Below, one piece after another: positions 38,761-47,570 of a stretch of 64,000 nucleotides of DNA. The stretch's first letter is position 1; each line of letters opens with the position of its first letter. Position numbers and translations under genes: made by a program. Where the stretch lies: NCBI RefSeq assembly GCF_000717595.1, contig NZ_JNZO01000014.1, positions 248,001 to 312,000 of the forward strand. Direction: 5' to 3'. Origin of the DNA: Streptomyces flavochromogenes (lineage in GTDB: Bacteria > Actinomycetota > Actinomycetes > Streptomycetales > Streptomycetaceae). Below the pieces are notes generated by a model. The model was given only the letters and a program-made list of their open reading frames with translations. It made no database searches and had not been told where the DNA came from.

Positions 38761-39740
38761 TCCGTGCCGCCGGATGCCTTCTTGATGTCGGCCTTGAACT
38801 GCCGCATCGCGGGGGTGTCCGACTCGAAGGGCTGGAACTGAAGCAGTACGTGGACCCCGTCGAGGGCCTGCTTCGTCGCGTCCTTCGCGAGCAGCCCGGG
38901 GTCGTAGTCCGTCGGGTCGGAGATGACGCCCTTGTAGCCGGACCGCTTGAGCGCGGTGAAAAGGCCGATGTTGTACGGCGTCTGCATCACGGAGACGACG
39001 GCGTCCGGTGCGCCGCCGCCGGGACCCGAGCGGAGGATCTCCTTGGTGTAGGCCGACCAGTCGCTGGGCATCGAGGTCGCCGGCACCACGGCCTTGGCGT
39101 ACGCGACCTGGAAGCCGGCGGCCTTGAAGCCCTGGGTGAAGGTGCGGATGCCGAACTTGCCGGCGTCGTTGTCGCCGGCGATCAGCGCGACCGACTTGCC
39201 GCGCGAGCCGCCCAGGACGGCCGCGAGACCCTCGGGCCAGGTCTGGTTGAGCGTGCCGCCCGGCGTCGGGACGAGGCAGCCGTTGAAGCCGTAGAGGTGC
39301 GCCGGGCCGCAGAACGAGGGGAGAGTGCCCCAGCCCACCGTCGGGACCTTCTGGGCGTCGAGGAAGTCGGCCCCGGCGAAGGTGACCGAGCTCATGGGCG
39401 AGACGGCGAAGACCTTGTCCTGCTGGACGAGCTTGCGCGCCGCGGCCAGGTTCCTCGCGGGGTCCTGGCCGTCGTCCTCGGCCCCCAGGTACTCGATCCG
39501 CCGGCCGTTGATCCCGCCCTCGGCGTTGGCCCGGTCGTAGCGGGCCCGGGCGCCGAGGTCGGTGTCCTTCTTGGAGTAGCCGCTGGCGGTCGTCATGGAG
39601 ACGATGCCTCCGACCTTGATCGTGTCGGCGGTGACTCCGCGTACGGAGGAGGGGGTGCCCCCGCCGCTGGACGCGGAGTTGCAGGCGGTGACGAGGAGCA
39701 GGGCGAAGCTGGCGGCGATGAGGCGCAACGGTCGAGGCAC
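38730..39740 (-). CDS. ABC transporter substrate-binding lipoprotein (branched-chain amino acid type), probably truncated
   Basis: 336 residues, GTG 39740 with GGAGGGA upstream. A lipoprotein signal with lipobox LVTAC (Cys about residue 20) is followed by the Peripla_BP_6 fold (DTIKVGGIVSMTTASGYSKK, then GINGRRIEYLGAEDDGQDP). It should sit on the outer face of the membrane and deliver a hydrophobic ligand to an ABC permease. Family members are usually around 400 residues; this one stops about 60-80 residues early, exactly at the element boundary, so it is likely disrupted and possibly inactive. Confidence 0.8.
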   Translation of the reverse strand: MPRPLRLIAASFALLLVTACNSASSGGGTPSSVRGVTADTIKVGGIVSMTTASGYSKKDTDLGARARYDRANAEGGINGRRIEYLGAEDDGQDPARNLAAARKLVQQDKVFAVSPMSSVTFAGADFLDAQKVPTVGWGTLPSFCGPAHLYGFNGCLVPTPGGTLNQTWPEGLAAVLGGSRGKSVALIAGDNDAGKFGIRTFTQGFKAAGFQVAYAKAVVPATSMPSDWSAYTKEILRSGPGGGAPDAVVSVMQTPYNIGLFTALKRSGYKGVISDPTDYDPGLLAKDATKQALDGVHVLLQFQPFESDTPAMRQFKADIKKASGGTDVPLNMHMMA

Positions 39741-39766
39741 GGGCGATCCCTCCGTCGGGTGACCGC

Positions 39767-39827
39767 ATTCTGTAACCGACCTGACGAACCGTCAATGACT
39801 GATACAGCGTCAATTGACGAACCGTCA
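39767..39827 (-). promoter_or_regulatory. Promoter and paired operator of the lipoprotein gene
   Basis: Minus-strand TTGACG (39790-39795), 17-bp spacer, CAGAAT (39767-39772). TGACGAACCGTCA, itself an inverted repeat (TGACG-N3-CGTCA), occurs at 39782-39794 and again at 39815-39827, 33 bp apart; the first copy overlaps the -35 box. A dimeric repressor or activator is likely. Confidence 0.6.
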
Positions 39828-39844
39828 GGTGGCAGGTCTGCCTC

Positions 39845-40243
39845 CTAGTGCGGTGCCGCGGGGATGCTGCGGGGCCCCGTGCAGCGGGCGCCCGCCTCCT
39901 CCACCCGCCGGCGCAGTTCGCGGTCGGCCGTGACGACCAGGCACGGCCGGCCGCCCGCGCTCCGGGCCAGTTCGGCGATCAGGTCGTCGCCGCTGCCGGG
40001 CGCCTCCTCGACCCGCACGCCGGGTACGGAGGCGACGCCCCGGGCGCGGCCCTCCACGACCAGCACGATCTCGTACGGGCCCGCGAACGGGCCGTCGGCC
40101 GGTCCGCCCGTCATGGCGAGCCGGTCGCGCAGCCGCTCCGCGGCCCCGCGCCGGTCCCGCCACCAGCCGTCCGGCACCGATCCCACGACGTTGGCGCCGT
40201 CGACCACGAGCAGGGGACGGAGCTGCGAGTCATCAGGGCTCAT
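39845..40243 (-). CDS. NYN-domain protein
   Basis: 132 residues. LLVVDGANVVGSVPD at residues 11-25 and GDDLIAELARSA and VVTADRELRRRVEEAG later supply the acidic residues of the PIN-like NYN fold (YacP-related), usually RNA nucleases. Found widely as a lone gene in Streptomyces. Substrate unknown. Confidence 0.75.
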   Translation of the reverse strand: MSPDDSQLRPLLVVDGANVVGSVPDGWWRDRRGAAERLRDRLAMTGGPADGPFAGPYEIVLVVEGRARGVASVPGVRVEEAPGSGDDLIAELARSAGGRPCLVVTADRELRRRVEEAGARCTGPRSIPAAPH

Positions 40244-40563
40244 CGCCCCAGGATGTCAGCAAGCCCTACGGGCAGGCGGTGACGGTGTCGCCGGGGTCCC
40301 GGACGTACCGGCTCGACGGCGGTTCCCCGGGGGAGCCTCACCGGCCTGGGACGCTCGTACGACAGCCTTGCCTCGGGGCCCCCACCGCGCTTGCCGGGTT
40401 CGGCCGAGTGACACCGTTCACCCGCCTCCCGGCCGACGCCGGCCCCCGCACCCCGGACCCCGGCGTGCCTGGGACCCCGGCGGGTTCGACGGGGACCTCA
40501 GGTGGCGGCTTTCACCTCGACGGAAGAGGGTAGGCGGGGGCGACGACGAAAGGCAGAAGATCC
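40244..40563. other. Divergent intergenic region, no gene seen
   Basis: 320 bp between the NYN gene (minus) and the catalase gene (plus). No convincing frame, strong hairpin or repeated operator was found; it must hold both promoters. Confidence 0.5.
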
Positions 40564-42024
40564 ATGACCGAGAGCCGACCCGCGACGACGACCGACTCCG
40601 GCGCCCCGGTGGAAAGCGACGAGCACTCGCTCACCGTGGGTCCCGGGGGGCCGATCCTCCTCCAGGACGCCTATCTGATCGAGCAGATGGCGCAGTTCAA
40701 CCGCGAGCGCATCCCGGAACGCCAGCCGCACGCCAAGGGCAGCGGCGCGTTCGGCCACTTCGAGGTCACCCACGACGTCAGCCGCTACACCAAGGCCGCG
40801 CTGTTCCAGCCGGGCACCCGCACCGACCTGGTCGCCCGCTTCTCCACGGTGGCCGGCGAGCGCGGCAGCCCGGACACCTGGCGGGACCCGCGCGGTTTCG
40901 CGGTGAAGTTCTACACGTCCGAGGGCAACTACGACATGGTCGGCAACAACACGCCCGTGTTCTTCGTCAAGGACCCGATGAAGTTCCAGCACTTCATCCG
41001 GTCCCAGAAGCGCCGTGCCGACAGCAACCTGCGCGACCACGACATGCAGTGGGATTTCTGGACCCTCTCCCCCGAGTCCGCGCACCAGGTCACCTGGCTG
41101 ATGGGTGACCGCGGTATCCCCCGCAGCTGGCGCCATATGAACGGGTACACCTCCCACACGTACATGTGGATCAACGCGTCCGGTGAGCGGTTCTGGGTGA
41201 AGTACCACTTCAAGACCGACCAGGGCATCGACTTCCTCACCCAGGCGGACGCCGACCGGCTGGCGGGCGAGGACTCCGACTTCCACATGCGGGATCTGTT
41301 CGAGCACATCCGGGACGGGGACTTCCCGTCGTGGACGCTGCACGTGCAGGTGATGCCGTACGAGGACGCGGCCGGGTACCGGTTCAACCCGTTCGACCTC
41401 ACCAAGGTCTGGCCGCACGGCGACTATCCGCTCATCCCGGTGGGCCGCATGACGCTGGACCGCAATCCCACCGACAACCACGCCGAGATCGAGCAGGCCG
41501 CGTTCCAGCCGAACAACCTGGTCCCCGGCATCGGACCGAGCCCCGACCGGATGCTCCTCGCCCGGCTCTTCTCCTACGCGGACGCCCACCGGGCCCGCCT
41601 CGGCACCAACTATCAACAGCTGCCGGTGAACGCCCCGGTCGTCGACGTCCACACCTACTCGAAGGACGGGGCGATGGCGTACCGGAAGACGTCCGATCCG
41701 GTCTACGCTCCGAACTCCAAGGGCGGACCCGCGGCCGACACCGAGCGGTACGGCAGTCCGCCGAGCTGGACCGCCGACGGCGAGATCACCCGGGCGGCCT
41801 ACGTCTCACATCCGGAGGACGACGACTGGGGCCAGCCCGGAACCCTCGTGCGCGAGGTACTGGACGACGCCGCCCGCGACCGGCTCGTGGACAACGTGGT
41901 CGGCCACCTCCTCGACGGCGTGAGCGAGCCGGTCCTGGAGCGTGCCTTCACGTACTGGACGAACATCGACGCAGCCCTCGGCAAGCGCATCTCCGAGGGC
42001 GTCCGCGCCAAGCAGGCCTCCTAG
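40564..42024 (+). CDS. katA: Catalase, clade 3 KatA-type
   Basis: 486 residues, normal for a small-subunit haem catalase that breaks down hydrogen peroxide in the cytoplasm. The active-site His is in [12 protein letters not shown] (about residue 56), the Asn in [13 protein letters not shown] (about residue 129), and the haem-ligand Tyr in [16 protein letters not shown] (about residue 338). All three key residues are present. Stands alone, with no neighbouring peroxide regulator. Confidence 0.95.
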   Translation: MTESRPATTTDSGAPVESDEHSLTVGPGGPILLQDAYLIEQMAQFNRERIPERQPHAKGSGAFGHFEVTHDVSRYTKAALFQPGTRTDLVARFSTVAGERGSPDTWRDPRGFAVKFYTSEGNYDMVGNNTPVFFVKDPMKFQHFIRSQKRRADSNLRDHDMQWDFWTLSPESAHQVTWLMGDRGIPRSWRHMNGYTSHTYMWINASGERFWVKYHFKTDQGIDFLTQADADRLAGEDSDFHMRDLFEHIRDGDFPSWTLHVQVMPYEDAAGYRFNPFDLTKVWPHGDYPLIPVGRMTLDRNPTDNHAEIEQAAFQPNNLVPGIGPSPDRMLLARLFSYADAHRARLGTNYQQLPVNAPVVDVHTYSKDGAMAYRKTSDPVYAPNSKGGPAADTERYGSPPSWTADGEITRAAYVSHPEDDDWGQPGTLVREVLDDAARDRLVDNVVGHLLDGVSEPVLERAFTYWTNIDAALGKRISEGVRAKQAS

Positions 42025-42054
42025 GGACGGCCGTAGGGCCGTGCTCGGTCGCGC

Positions 42055-42440
42055 TCAGCACTCCACCGTGAAGAAGCCGTCCGGGCCGCCTGCGCCGACG
42101 CGTGGACGGCGTAGCCGAACCGGTCCGTGAGGTCGGGCACGTCCCGGTTCGCGGACCGGTTCGCGGTAGTTGAAGAACAGGTCCTTCGTCGCTCCCCCGT
42201 TCTTCAGGATCCGGGCGATCGCGATGTCGTCGGGGTGGCCGTGGACCTTTCCGTACGTGGAGATCAGATTGCGGCCGCAGTCGAGGAGGCCGAGGAGGTT
42301 GTTCGAGAGGTTCTTGGCGCTGCCGTGGTGGGCGACCTCAAGGGCGCCGATCCGCAGCCGGCGTTCTCCGCCTCGGTACGCGGGCGGAGCGCGGCCACCA
42401 GGCGCGGGGCGTCAGCGTCACCGGTGAGGACGACTTCCCG
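42055..42440 (-). pseudogene. Remnant of an MBL-fold (ComEC-like) hydrolase, C-terminal part
   Basis: Minus-strand fragments VVLTGDADAPRLVAALRP and, after a frameshift near 42358, GALEVAHHGSAKNLSNNLLG, ISTYGKVHGHPDD and then a tail ending FFTVEC before a stop at 42055. LTGDA, HHGS and the later GHP are the metal-binding marks of ComEC-type metallo-beta-lactamase folds. The N-terminal half is missing; the fragment abuts a caspase-like remnant. Confidence 0.65.
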
Positions 42441-42954
42441 CGCCGTCGAAGCGTCGCGGCAGCGCGTCGGTGAACAGGCTGACGCGGCCGGCGCGGGCGA
42501 AGGACTCCTGGCTGTGCAGTGTCGCGAAGTAGACGCGTGTTTCCGTGGCACGAGACCCTCGGGCAGGGGCTGCCGCTGAGCGGAACCCACCCGAGGTTGT
42601 CCGTGTCGCCCCGTTCCTTCCCCTCGGTGACGGCGGCGACGCCGTTGTCGATGGTCGCCTCTTCCACGACCTGCTCCGCCCCCGTCGCCGGGTGGACGAA
42701 GGGCGCGGGCGCGGCCCCGCTCCACAGGAGCGCGAGGGTCCCCAGGGGTCCGCTCGTGTCGTGGTACCCGCCGATCATCCAGGTCGCGAACTCGCGTGCC
42801 GAGACGGGCGGCGAGGAGAGCTGCCGCATGGCCACTGCGCCCGGATGGTCCGTCGGCGACCACCCTGCAGATGCGCGTACGCCCCGACCCCGATGACGAG
42901 TGCGTGGGTCGCCGCGACGCCCACGTCCTCGACGTGGACGGTGAATCCGGCCAT
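42425..42954 (-). pseudogene. Remnant of a caspase-like (peptidase C14) protein
   Basis: A GGAGG site precedes ATG 42954, which opens with MAGFTVHVEDVGVAATHALV then IGVGAYAHLQGG, a typical C14 start. A frameshift near 42860 leads to QLSSPPVSAREFATWMIGGY and VEEATIDNGVAAVTEGKERG. A third shifted piece, TETRVYFATLHSQESFARAG followed by VSLFTDAL, near 42450-42540 resembles the end of the caspase domain. The catalytic His-Gly/Cys segment appears deleted. It cannot encode an active protease as written. Confidence 0.65.
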
Positions 42955-43043
42955 GGAACCTCCACGTGGCGCATGGGCGGGCCGGTGGGAGGCTTTGCTT
43001 CTAGCATAGGAGGAGGAGTGGCTTATGTCCCTCGGAGGCCGTG

Positions 43044-44171
43044 ATGGGAAAGAACATCGTGGTGTGCCTGGACGGGACGGGCAACCAGCTCAAGGCCCGC
43101 GGCAACACCAATGTCGTCACCCTCTACGAGATGCTCGACCTCGGCGACCCGACGGCGCAGATCGCCTACTACGACCCCGGCGTCGGTACGTTCGCCGCCG
43201 CCGGCGCCTGGACCCTCCCGGCCCGGAAGCTCTCCCGGCTCCTCGGCCTCGCCTTCGGCGCCGGGCTCAAGGAGAACCTGGCCGAGGCGTACACCTACCT
43301 GATGCACCATTACGAACCCGGCGACCGGATCTACCTCTTCGGCTTCAGCCGCGGCGCGTACACCGCACGCGCCCTGGCCGGGCTGCTCAAGGCAGTCGGC
43401 CTGCTACGGCCCGGATCGGAGAACCTCGTGCCGTACGCGATCTCCGTGTACGCCAAGAACCGGACCTGGACCGACGACGACTGGAGGCAACTGCACCAAT
43501 TCGCCCACGCGTTCAGTCGCAGGGTGGACGAACACACCGGAATCCCCGTTCATTTCATGGGAATCTGGGACTCGGTCAAGGCGGCCGGACTGCTGCGCTG
43601 GAACCTGCGCTGGCTCTTCACGCGACGGATCCCCAACGTGGGGCGTGTCCGACACGCCGTCTCGATCGACGAGAAGCGCCGACCGTACGAGGAATACCTC
43701 GTCCTGCCGCCGGAGAAGCCGGGAGCACCGGGGCCGCTCATCGAGGAGGCCTGGTTCGCCGGAGTCCACTCCGACGTGGGCGGCACCTTCGACGACGACC
43801 CGAAGCTGCCCACCGTCGCACTCAAGTGGATCGTGGACGGCGCCCTCGACGCGGACCTGCTGCTCCGGAAGAACGGCTACGGCAAGCACCTCACGCTCGA
43901 CGCCGGTCACGCGCTGGGCACGGTGCACCGCATGGGCGCCGTGTGGGCCCTGCTCACCTACCGACCGCGCCGGGTCCCTGCCGGTGCCCACGTGCACGAG
44001 AGCGTACGGCTGCGGATCGCGGCGGACACCGGGTACGCGAAGCGGATCCCGGACGGGGTGATCTGGACGGACAAGGAGTGGTTGACGCCGCATCCCCGCG
44101 CCGGAGCCGGGGCGCGGGCGTCTCGGCAGACGGCGGGGGTCAGGGGCGACGGGCCTTCGCCAGGGCGGTGA
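43044..44171 (+). CDS. DUF2235 alpha/beta hydrolase (Tle1-like phospholipase family)
   Basis: 375 residues from ATG 43044; GGAGG is 5 nt upstream. KNIVVCLDGTGNQLKARGNT at the N-terminus and the nucleophile elbow YLFGFSRGAYTARAL near residue 100 identify DUF2235; GVHSDVGGTFDDDP near residue 245 is the acidic/late motif region. Related proteins include type VI phospholipase effectors, but no secretion genes are nearby, so a metabolic or housekeeping hydrolase is equally possible. Its end overlaps the convergent CYTH gene by 32 bp. Confidence 0.85.
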   Translation: MGKNIVVCLDGTGNQLKARGNTNVVTLYEMLDLGDPTAQIAYYDPGVGTFAAAGAWTLPARKLSRLLGLAFGAGLKENLAEAYTYLMHHYEPGDRIYLFGFSRGAYTARALAGLLKAVGLLRPGSENLVPYAISVYAKNRTWTDDDWRQLHQFAHAFSRRVDEHTGIPVHFMGIWDSVKAAGLLRWNLRWLFTRRIPNVGRVRHAVSIDEKRRPYEEYLVLPPEKPGAPGPLIEEAWFAGVHSDVGGTFDDDPKLPTVALKWIVDGALDADLLLRKNGYGKHLTLDAGHALGTVHRMGAVWALLTYRPRRVPAGAHVHESVRLRIAADTGYAKRIPDGVIWTDKEWLTPHPRAGAGARASRQTAGVRGDGPSPGR

Positions 44172-44892
44172 GGACCCGGCGGGTCTTGCTGTCGGGGAGC
44201 TCGGAGAGTGTCACCCCGCGCTCCCGCACCGCCTCCTCCAGCTTCCGCTGCCTGCGCTCGGCCCGCGCCGCCAACTCCTCGACGTCGTCCCCGTCCTTGG
44301 GCTTCACCCGGGTCGACGCCTCAAGAAACTGCAGTCCGGCGACCCGCCACGCCTCCAGATCGACCTCCAGATCACCGAGCGCGACGTCGGCTGCCTTCGT
44401 GGAGAGGACCGGCCCCAGCGCGACCAGCCCGTCGAGCCGGACGGCGGGTACGCAGACGTCCAGGAACTGGTCCTGCAGCGCGCCGATCGACGCGGCGGAA
44501 TCCGCCCCGGGCTGCACCGCGCCCAGCAACGCGCCCGGAGGGTGACCGTGGGTCAGGGAGGCGGCGACCATCCGGCGGTCCGCCGACCAGTCCTCCTCGA
44601 TCCGGTACGTGAACGGCGTGGCGTCGAACGGGTCCGTGAACCGGCCTACCAGCTTCTCCCGGTCGCACGGCCGCAACTTCACGGTCAGTTCGTCCAGGCC
44701 GCCACCGATCCTGAACCGTACGATCACGCCCTCGTCCAGCAAGCGCACCCGGCCGTCGGCGACGCCGTCCCGGTCCTCCGCGAACCAGATCCGGCGCGTG
44801 GTCTGCGCGACGCCCTCCCCGCCCAGCGCCGACAGGGCCGCTGCGGCCTCACCCTCGATGTTGACCTTGATCTCGATCGGCAGCAGGTTCAT
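44140..44892 (-). CDS. CYTH domain protein
   Basis: 250 residues from ATG 44892. LLPIEIKVNIEGEAAAALSA opens with the ExEIKx pattern; RRIWFAEDRD, VIVRFRIGGG and ELTVKLRP follow, supplying the charged tunnel of the CYTH/triphosphate tunnel fold. It acts on organic or inorganic triphosphates, or is a class IV-like cyclase relative; substrate unknown. The C-terminus has a helical charged tail (ELAARAERRQRKLEEAVRER). Confidence 0.78.
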   Translation of the reverse strand: MNLLPIEIKVNIEGEAAAALSALGGEGVAQTTRRIWFAEDRDGVADGRVRLLDEGVIVRFRIGGGLDELTVKLRPCDREKLVGRFTDPFDATPFTYRIEEDWSADRRMVAASLTHGHPPGALLGAVQPGADSAASIGALQDQFLDVCVPAVRLDGLVALGPVLSTKAADVALGDLEVDLEAWRVAGLQFLEASTRVKPKDGDDVEELAARAERRQRKLEEAVRERGVTLSELPDSKTRRVLTALAKARRP

Positions 44893-45233
44893 GGCTTCGC
44901 TCCCGCACGATGTCCGGGAAAATCCGGCTGTTCCATGGTATTCACACCGCCTTGCGGGCCGCAGCGCGACCGGGGACGCGTGCACGTTCAACCACCCACA
45001 GGACCCCCTGGGTTGCCACGCTGAGCCGCCGCCGACCGGCGGGGATGCTCGCCGGGAGGCGTCCGAGCGGTCAGCCGGACGACGGACAACCCGAAGGGCC
45101 GAAACCGCGGTCGCGGATTCGGCCCTTCGCCGCAGAGTCGGAGAGTGCCCCACGAGGCGGGTTCCCCCAGGTTTCGACCACGGAACCGGCATGGCGAGAT
45201 GCGGTCCCGGTGCTGCTGAGGTAGGCACGGAAC
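44893..45233. other. Divergent intergenic region with one hairpin
   Basis: 341 bp with no convincing gene. GAAGGGCCGAA (45093-45103) pairs with TTCGGCCCTTC (45118-45128), an 11-bp perfect stem that could be a terminator or an orphan regulatory hairpin. Confidence 0.5.
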
Positions 45234-45602
45234 ATGACCCTGCAGCACCCTTCCGAACGGGGAGGCCATGGGCGAGGCCCGTTCGAACGCCTCGCGGAGC
45301 GAGCGTCGAATCTGACGAGCTCCCCTCTGTTCTTCACGTTCTGCCTGCTGCTCGTCGGAGCCTTCGTCTGGGTCCATGCGGCGGGTCTGCCGGCGAGCTG
45401 GCAGCTCCTTGTCGGGGACACCATGGTCTCGGTGACCCTGCTGCTGCTCGCCCTGCTCAAGAACGCCGAGCGGCGGGCGGACCGTGCGATCCAGCGCAAG
45501 CTCGACGCGGTCGCGCTGGCGCTCCTTCAGGAACGCCGACGTGCGACCGGCGAGGCATTCGACTCGCTGGAGGAGGCCATCGGCTCGGAGGAGGACTCCT
45601 GA
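45234..45602 (+). CDS. Low-affinity iron permease family protein
   Basis: 122 residues. RLAERASNLTSSPLFFTFCL then AGLPASWQLLVGDTMVSVTL are two membrane spans, and LLKNAERRADRAIQRKLDAV is the characteristic polar segment after the second span in PF04120 proteins. Despite the name, iron transport by bacterial members is not established. Single gene. Confidence 0.75.
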   Translation: MTLQHPSERGGHGRGPFERLAERASNLTSSPLFFTFCLLLVGAFVWVHAAGLPASWQLLVGDTMVSVTLLLLALLKNAERRADRAIQRKLDAVALALLQERRRATGEAFDSLEEAIGSEEDS

Positions 45603-45679
45603 GACGACCGGCCACTGCGGCTGGATTCCGGCCGCCGGTGTCCTCGGCCTCGTCCGGCGGCCGGCCCGCCGTCAGCGCG

Positions 45680-47386
45680 CTAGGTGGCGGACCGCGTGAC
45701 GTACGCGTCGATGTGGGTCTGGGTGAGGGCGTTGCCCTGCGCGTCCGTCAGCTCCGCGCGCAGCGACACCGCCTTGCCGGGCCCCGGCGTCGTCACCGTG
45801 GTCCGTCCGCCGGTCACGGCCGCCCGCGTCCAGGTGGCGCCCCGGTCCGTCGACACGGACACGGTCAGCGACCGCACTCCCGCCCGCCTGGCCGCGCCCT
45901 CCACCGTCACCGCCACCCCGCTCGTGGTGTGCGGCGGGGCGGTGCCGTCGAGCGCGACGTCGGGGCCGAAGCGTACGGCGCTCAGCGGGAGGTCGGTGGC
46001 GCTGACCGTCGTGGCCGAGGTGAACGTCCACGCCGCCGTGACGCTTCCGCGCGACCGCGTCGCGCTCGCCGTCAGCCGGTAGGCGGCCCGCCCCGCCGGC
46101 ACCGTGAACGAGGCGTGGCCCGGCTTCTCGCCGCGGCGGGTCGCGACCGGGGTGCCGTTGCGGTGCAGCGTGACCGTCGACGCGGTGAACAGGGGCGAGG
46201 ACGGTGTGTGGCCGTCACCGTCGGCGAGCAGCGGCACCGTCAGGTCCAGGGTGTCACCGGTGCGCCGCGCGACGGGCCGGGCGTCGGGCGAGGAGTCCAG
46301 GGCCGGGCCGAAGACCGGGGTGTCGAAGGTGTGCACCGTGGTGGAGCCGGGCGTGAACGAGCGCCCGAGGACGAAGTAGTTGTTGGCGGGTCCCTCCTCC
46401 TGTTCCGGCTGCGCGCTGTACACGAGGTCCCAGGTGCCGCGCTCGGGCGTGAGGAGGAACGTCCCGGTGCCCCCCGAACGCACCGGCAGCGCCAGCGCGG
46501 GGGAGGGGCCTGCCGACGGCGAGAAGTCGACGAGGGCCGTCCCCCCGCCGGACGCGGGCACCCCCGCGCGTACCACCAGCGTGGCCAGGTCGCCGGGCGC
46601 CGGGTGCCGGACCAGACCGGTCAGCGCCCGCTCGCCGTGGAAGGCGTAGCCGAGGGCGCAGACACCGCCCGGCCGGCTCCAGTACGAGTCCACCCAGGTC
46701 CGCACGGCCCCTTGCTCGGCGGCCGGCCCGAGGTGCGCCATCCGGAGGTCCAGCGACATCGTCATCAGGTTCGCCACCCCGGTGACCCCCTCGTACGTCA
46801 CCTCGGCGAACGCCCCGGTCTGCTCGAACACCGCGTCGGCGACCGGCGGCCGGATGTCCACCGGGCGCGCGATCCGGGCGTCGAGCACCAGGGTCGTGTC
46901 GCGGTCGATGTCCAGCCGGGGCCGCACCAGCCAGTCGTTCCCCGCGTTCCCCTCCCCCACCGGCCTGGTCGCGAGGGTGGAGTCGAGCATGTACCGCCCG
47001 GCGGGCACCTGGACGGTGACGGTGCTGGGCATGTCCTTCAGCTGCCTGCCGCTGCCGGCGTCGGGCCCGGACAGCGCGGTCAGCAGGGTGCGGTAATCGG
47101 TGGTCGGCGCGCCGTCGCGGCCCAGGTGAACGAGGGTCAGCGCGTACGTGTCGGAGGCGCCGCCCGTCCGCCGCCCGGCGGGTGCGGCGTGGGCCGTGGC
47201 GGCCGGCAGGCAGACCGCGGCGGCGCCCGCCGCCGTCGCGACGCCGAGCCCGCGCAGCACGGACCGGCGCGTCGCTGCCCGGGCGGAGGCGGACGGGAGG
47301 GACGGAAGGGGCGAGGGAGAGTGCTTCGAGTAGACGTTCATGATCTGCACTGGGCCCGCCCGCCCCCTCGTTCCCGTGAGCCGCAT
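45680..47386 (-). CDS. Tat-exported protein of unknown function (S8-peptidase C-terminal-like domains)
   Basis: 568 residues if started at ATG 47386, which has GAGGGGG upstream; ATG 47341 is an alternative. Tat signal TRRSVLRGLGVATAAGAAAV with a hydrophobic core and an AHA-AP cleavage site. No Asp/His/Ser protease motifs are present. The C-terminal half is Ig-like (VRSLTVSVSTDRGATWTRAA), the module that follows subtilase domains in Streptomyces exported proteases. It may be a catalytically dead relative, an inhibitor or a cell-wall-associated protein. Confidence 0.65.
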   Translation of the reverse strand: MRLTGTRGRAGPVQIMNVYSKHSPSPLPSLPSASARAATRRSVLRGLGVATAAGAAAVCLPAATAHAAPAGRRTGGASDTYALTLVHLGRDGAPTTDYRTLLTALSGPDAGSGRQLKDMPSTVTVQVPAGRYMLDSTLATRPVGEGNAGNDWLVRPRLDIDRDTTLVLDARIARPVDIRPPVADAVFEQTGAFAEVTYEGVTGVANLMTMSLDLRMAHLGPAAEQGAVRTWVDSYWSRPGGVCALGYAFHGERALTGLVRHPAPGDLATLVVRAGVPASGGGTALVDFSPSAGPSPALALPVRSGGTGTFLLTPERGTWDLVYSAQPEQEEGPANNYFVLGRSFTPGSTTVHTFDTPVFGPALDSSPDARPVARRTGDTLDLTVPLLADGDGHTPSSPLFTASTVTLHRNGTPVATRRGEKPGHASFTVPAGRAAYRLTASATRSRGSVTAAWTFTSATTVSATDLPLSAVRFGPDVALDGTAPPHTTSGVAVTVEGAARRAGVRSLTVSVSTDRGATWTRAAVTGGRTTVTTPGPGKAVSLRAELTDAQGNALTQTHIDAYVTRSAT

Positions 47387-47570
47387 CACAGCCCCCTCGC
47401 GTCGCCGAGGAGGCGACCGCCGGCCCGCCCGTCCCGCCGCCCGGGGGCACGCGCGGACAGGGAATGGCGAACGGCGTGCCCCGTCCGTGGCCGGGCCGGG
47501 CCCCGCCCGCTCGCGGAAGGGGCCCGCGGTCGGCTTGCGGGGCGGCAGGGACCGTCGCATAGTCCGAGGT

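Noticed and set aside
38667..39848. Plus-strand frame over the lipoprotein gene
   Set aside because: Antisense to a gene with lipobox and periplasmic-binding features; no motif of its own.
47340..47570. Upstream extension of the PLP decarboxylase
   Set aside because: The added residues are Arg/Pro-rich and overlap the promoter region of the divergent gene; family homology begins at ATG 47571.
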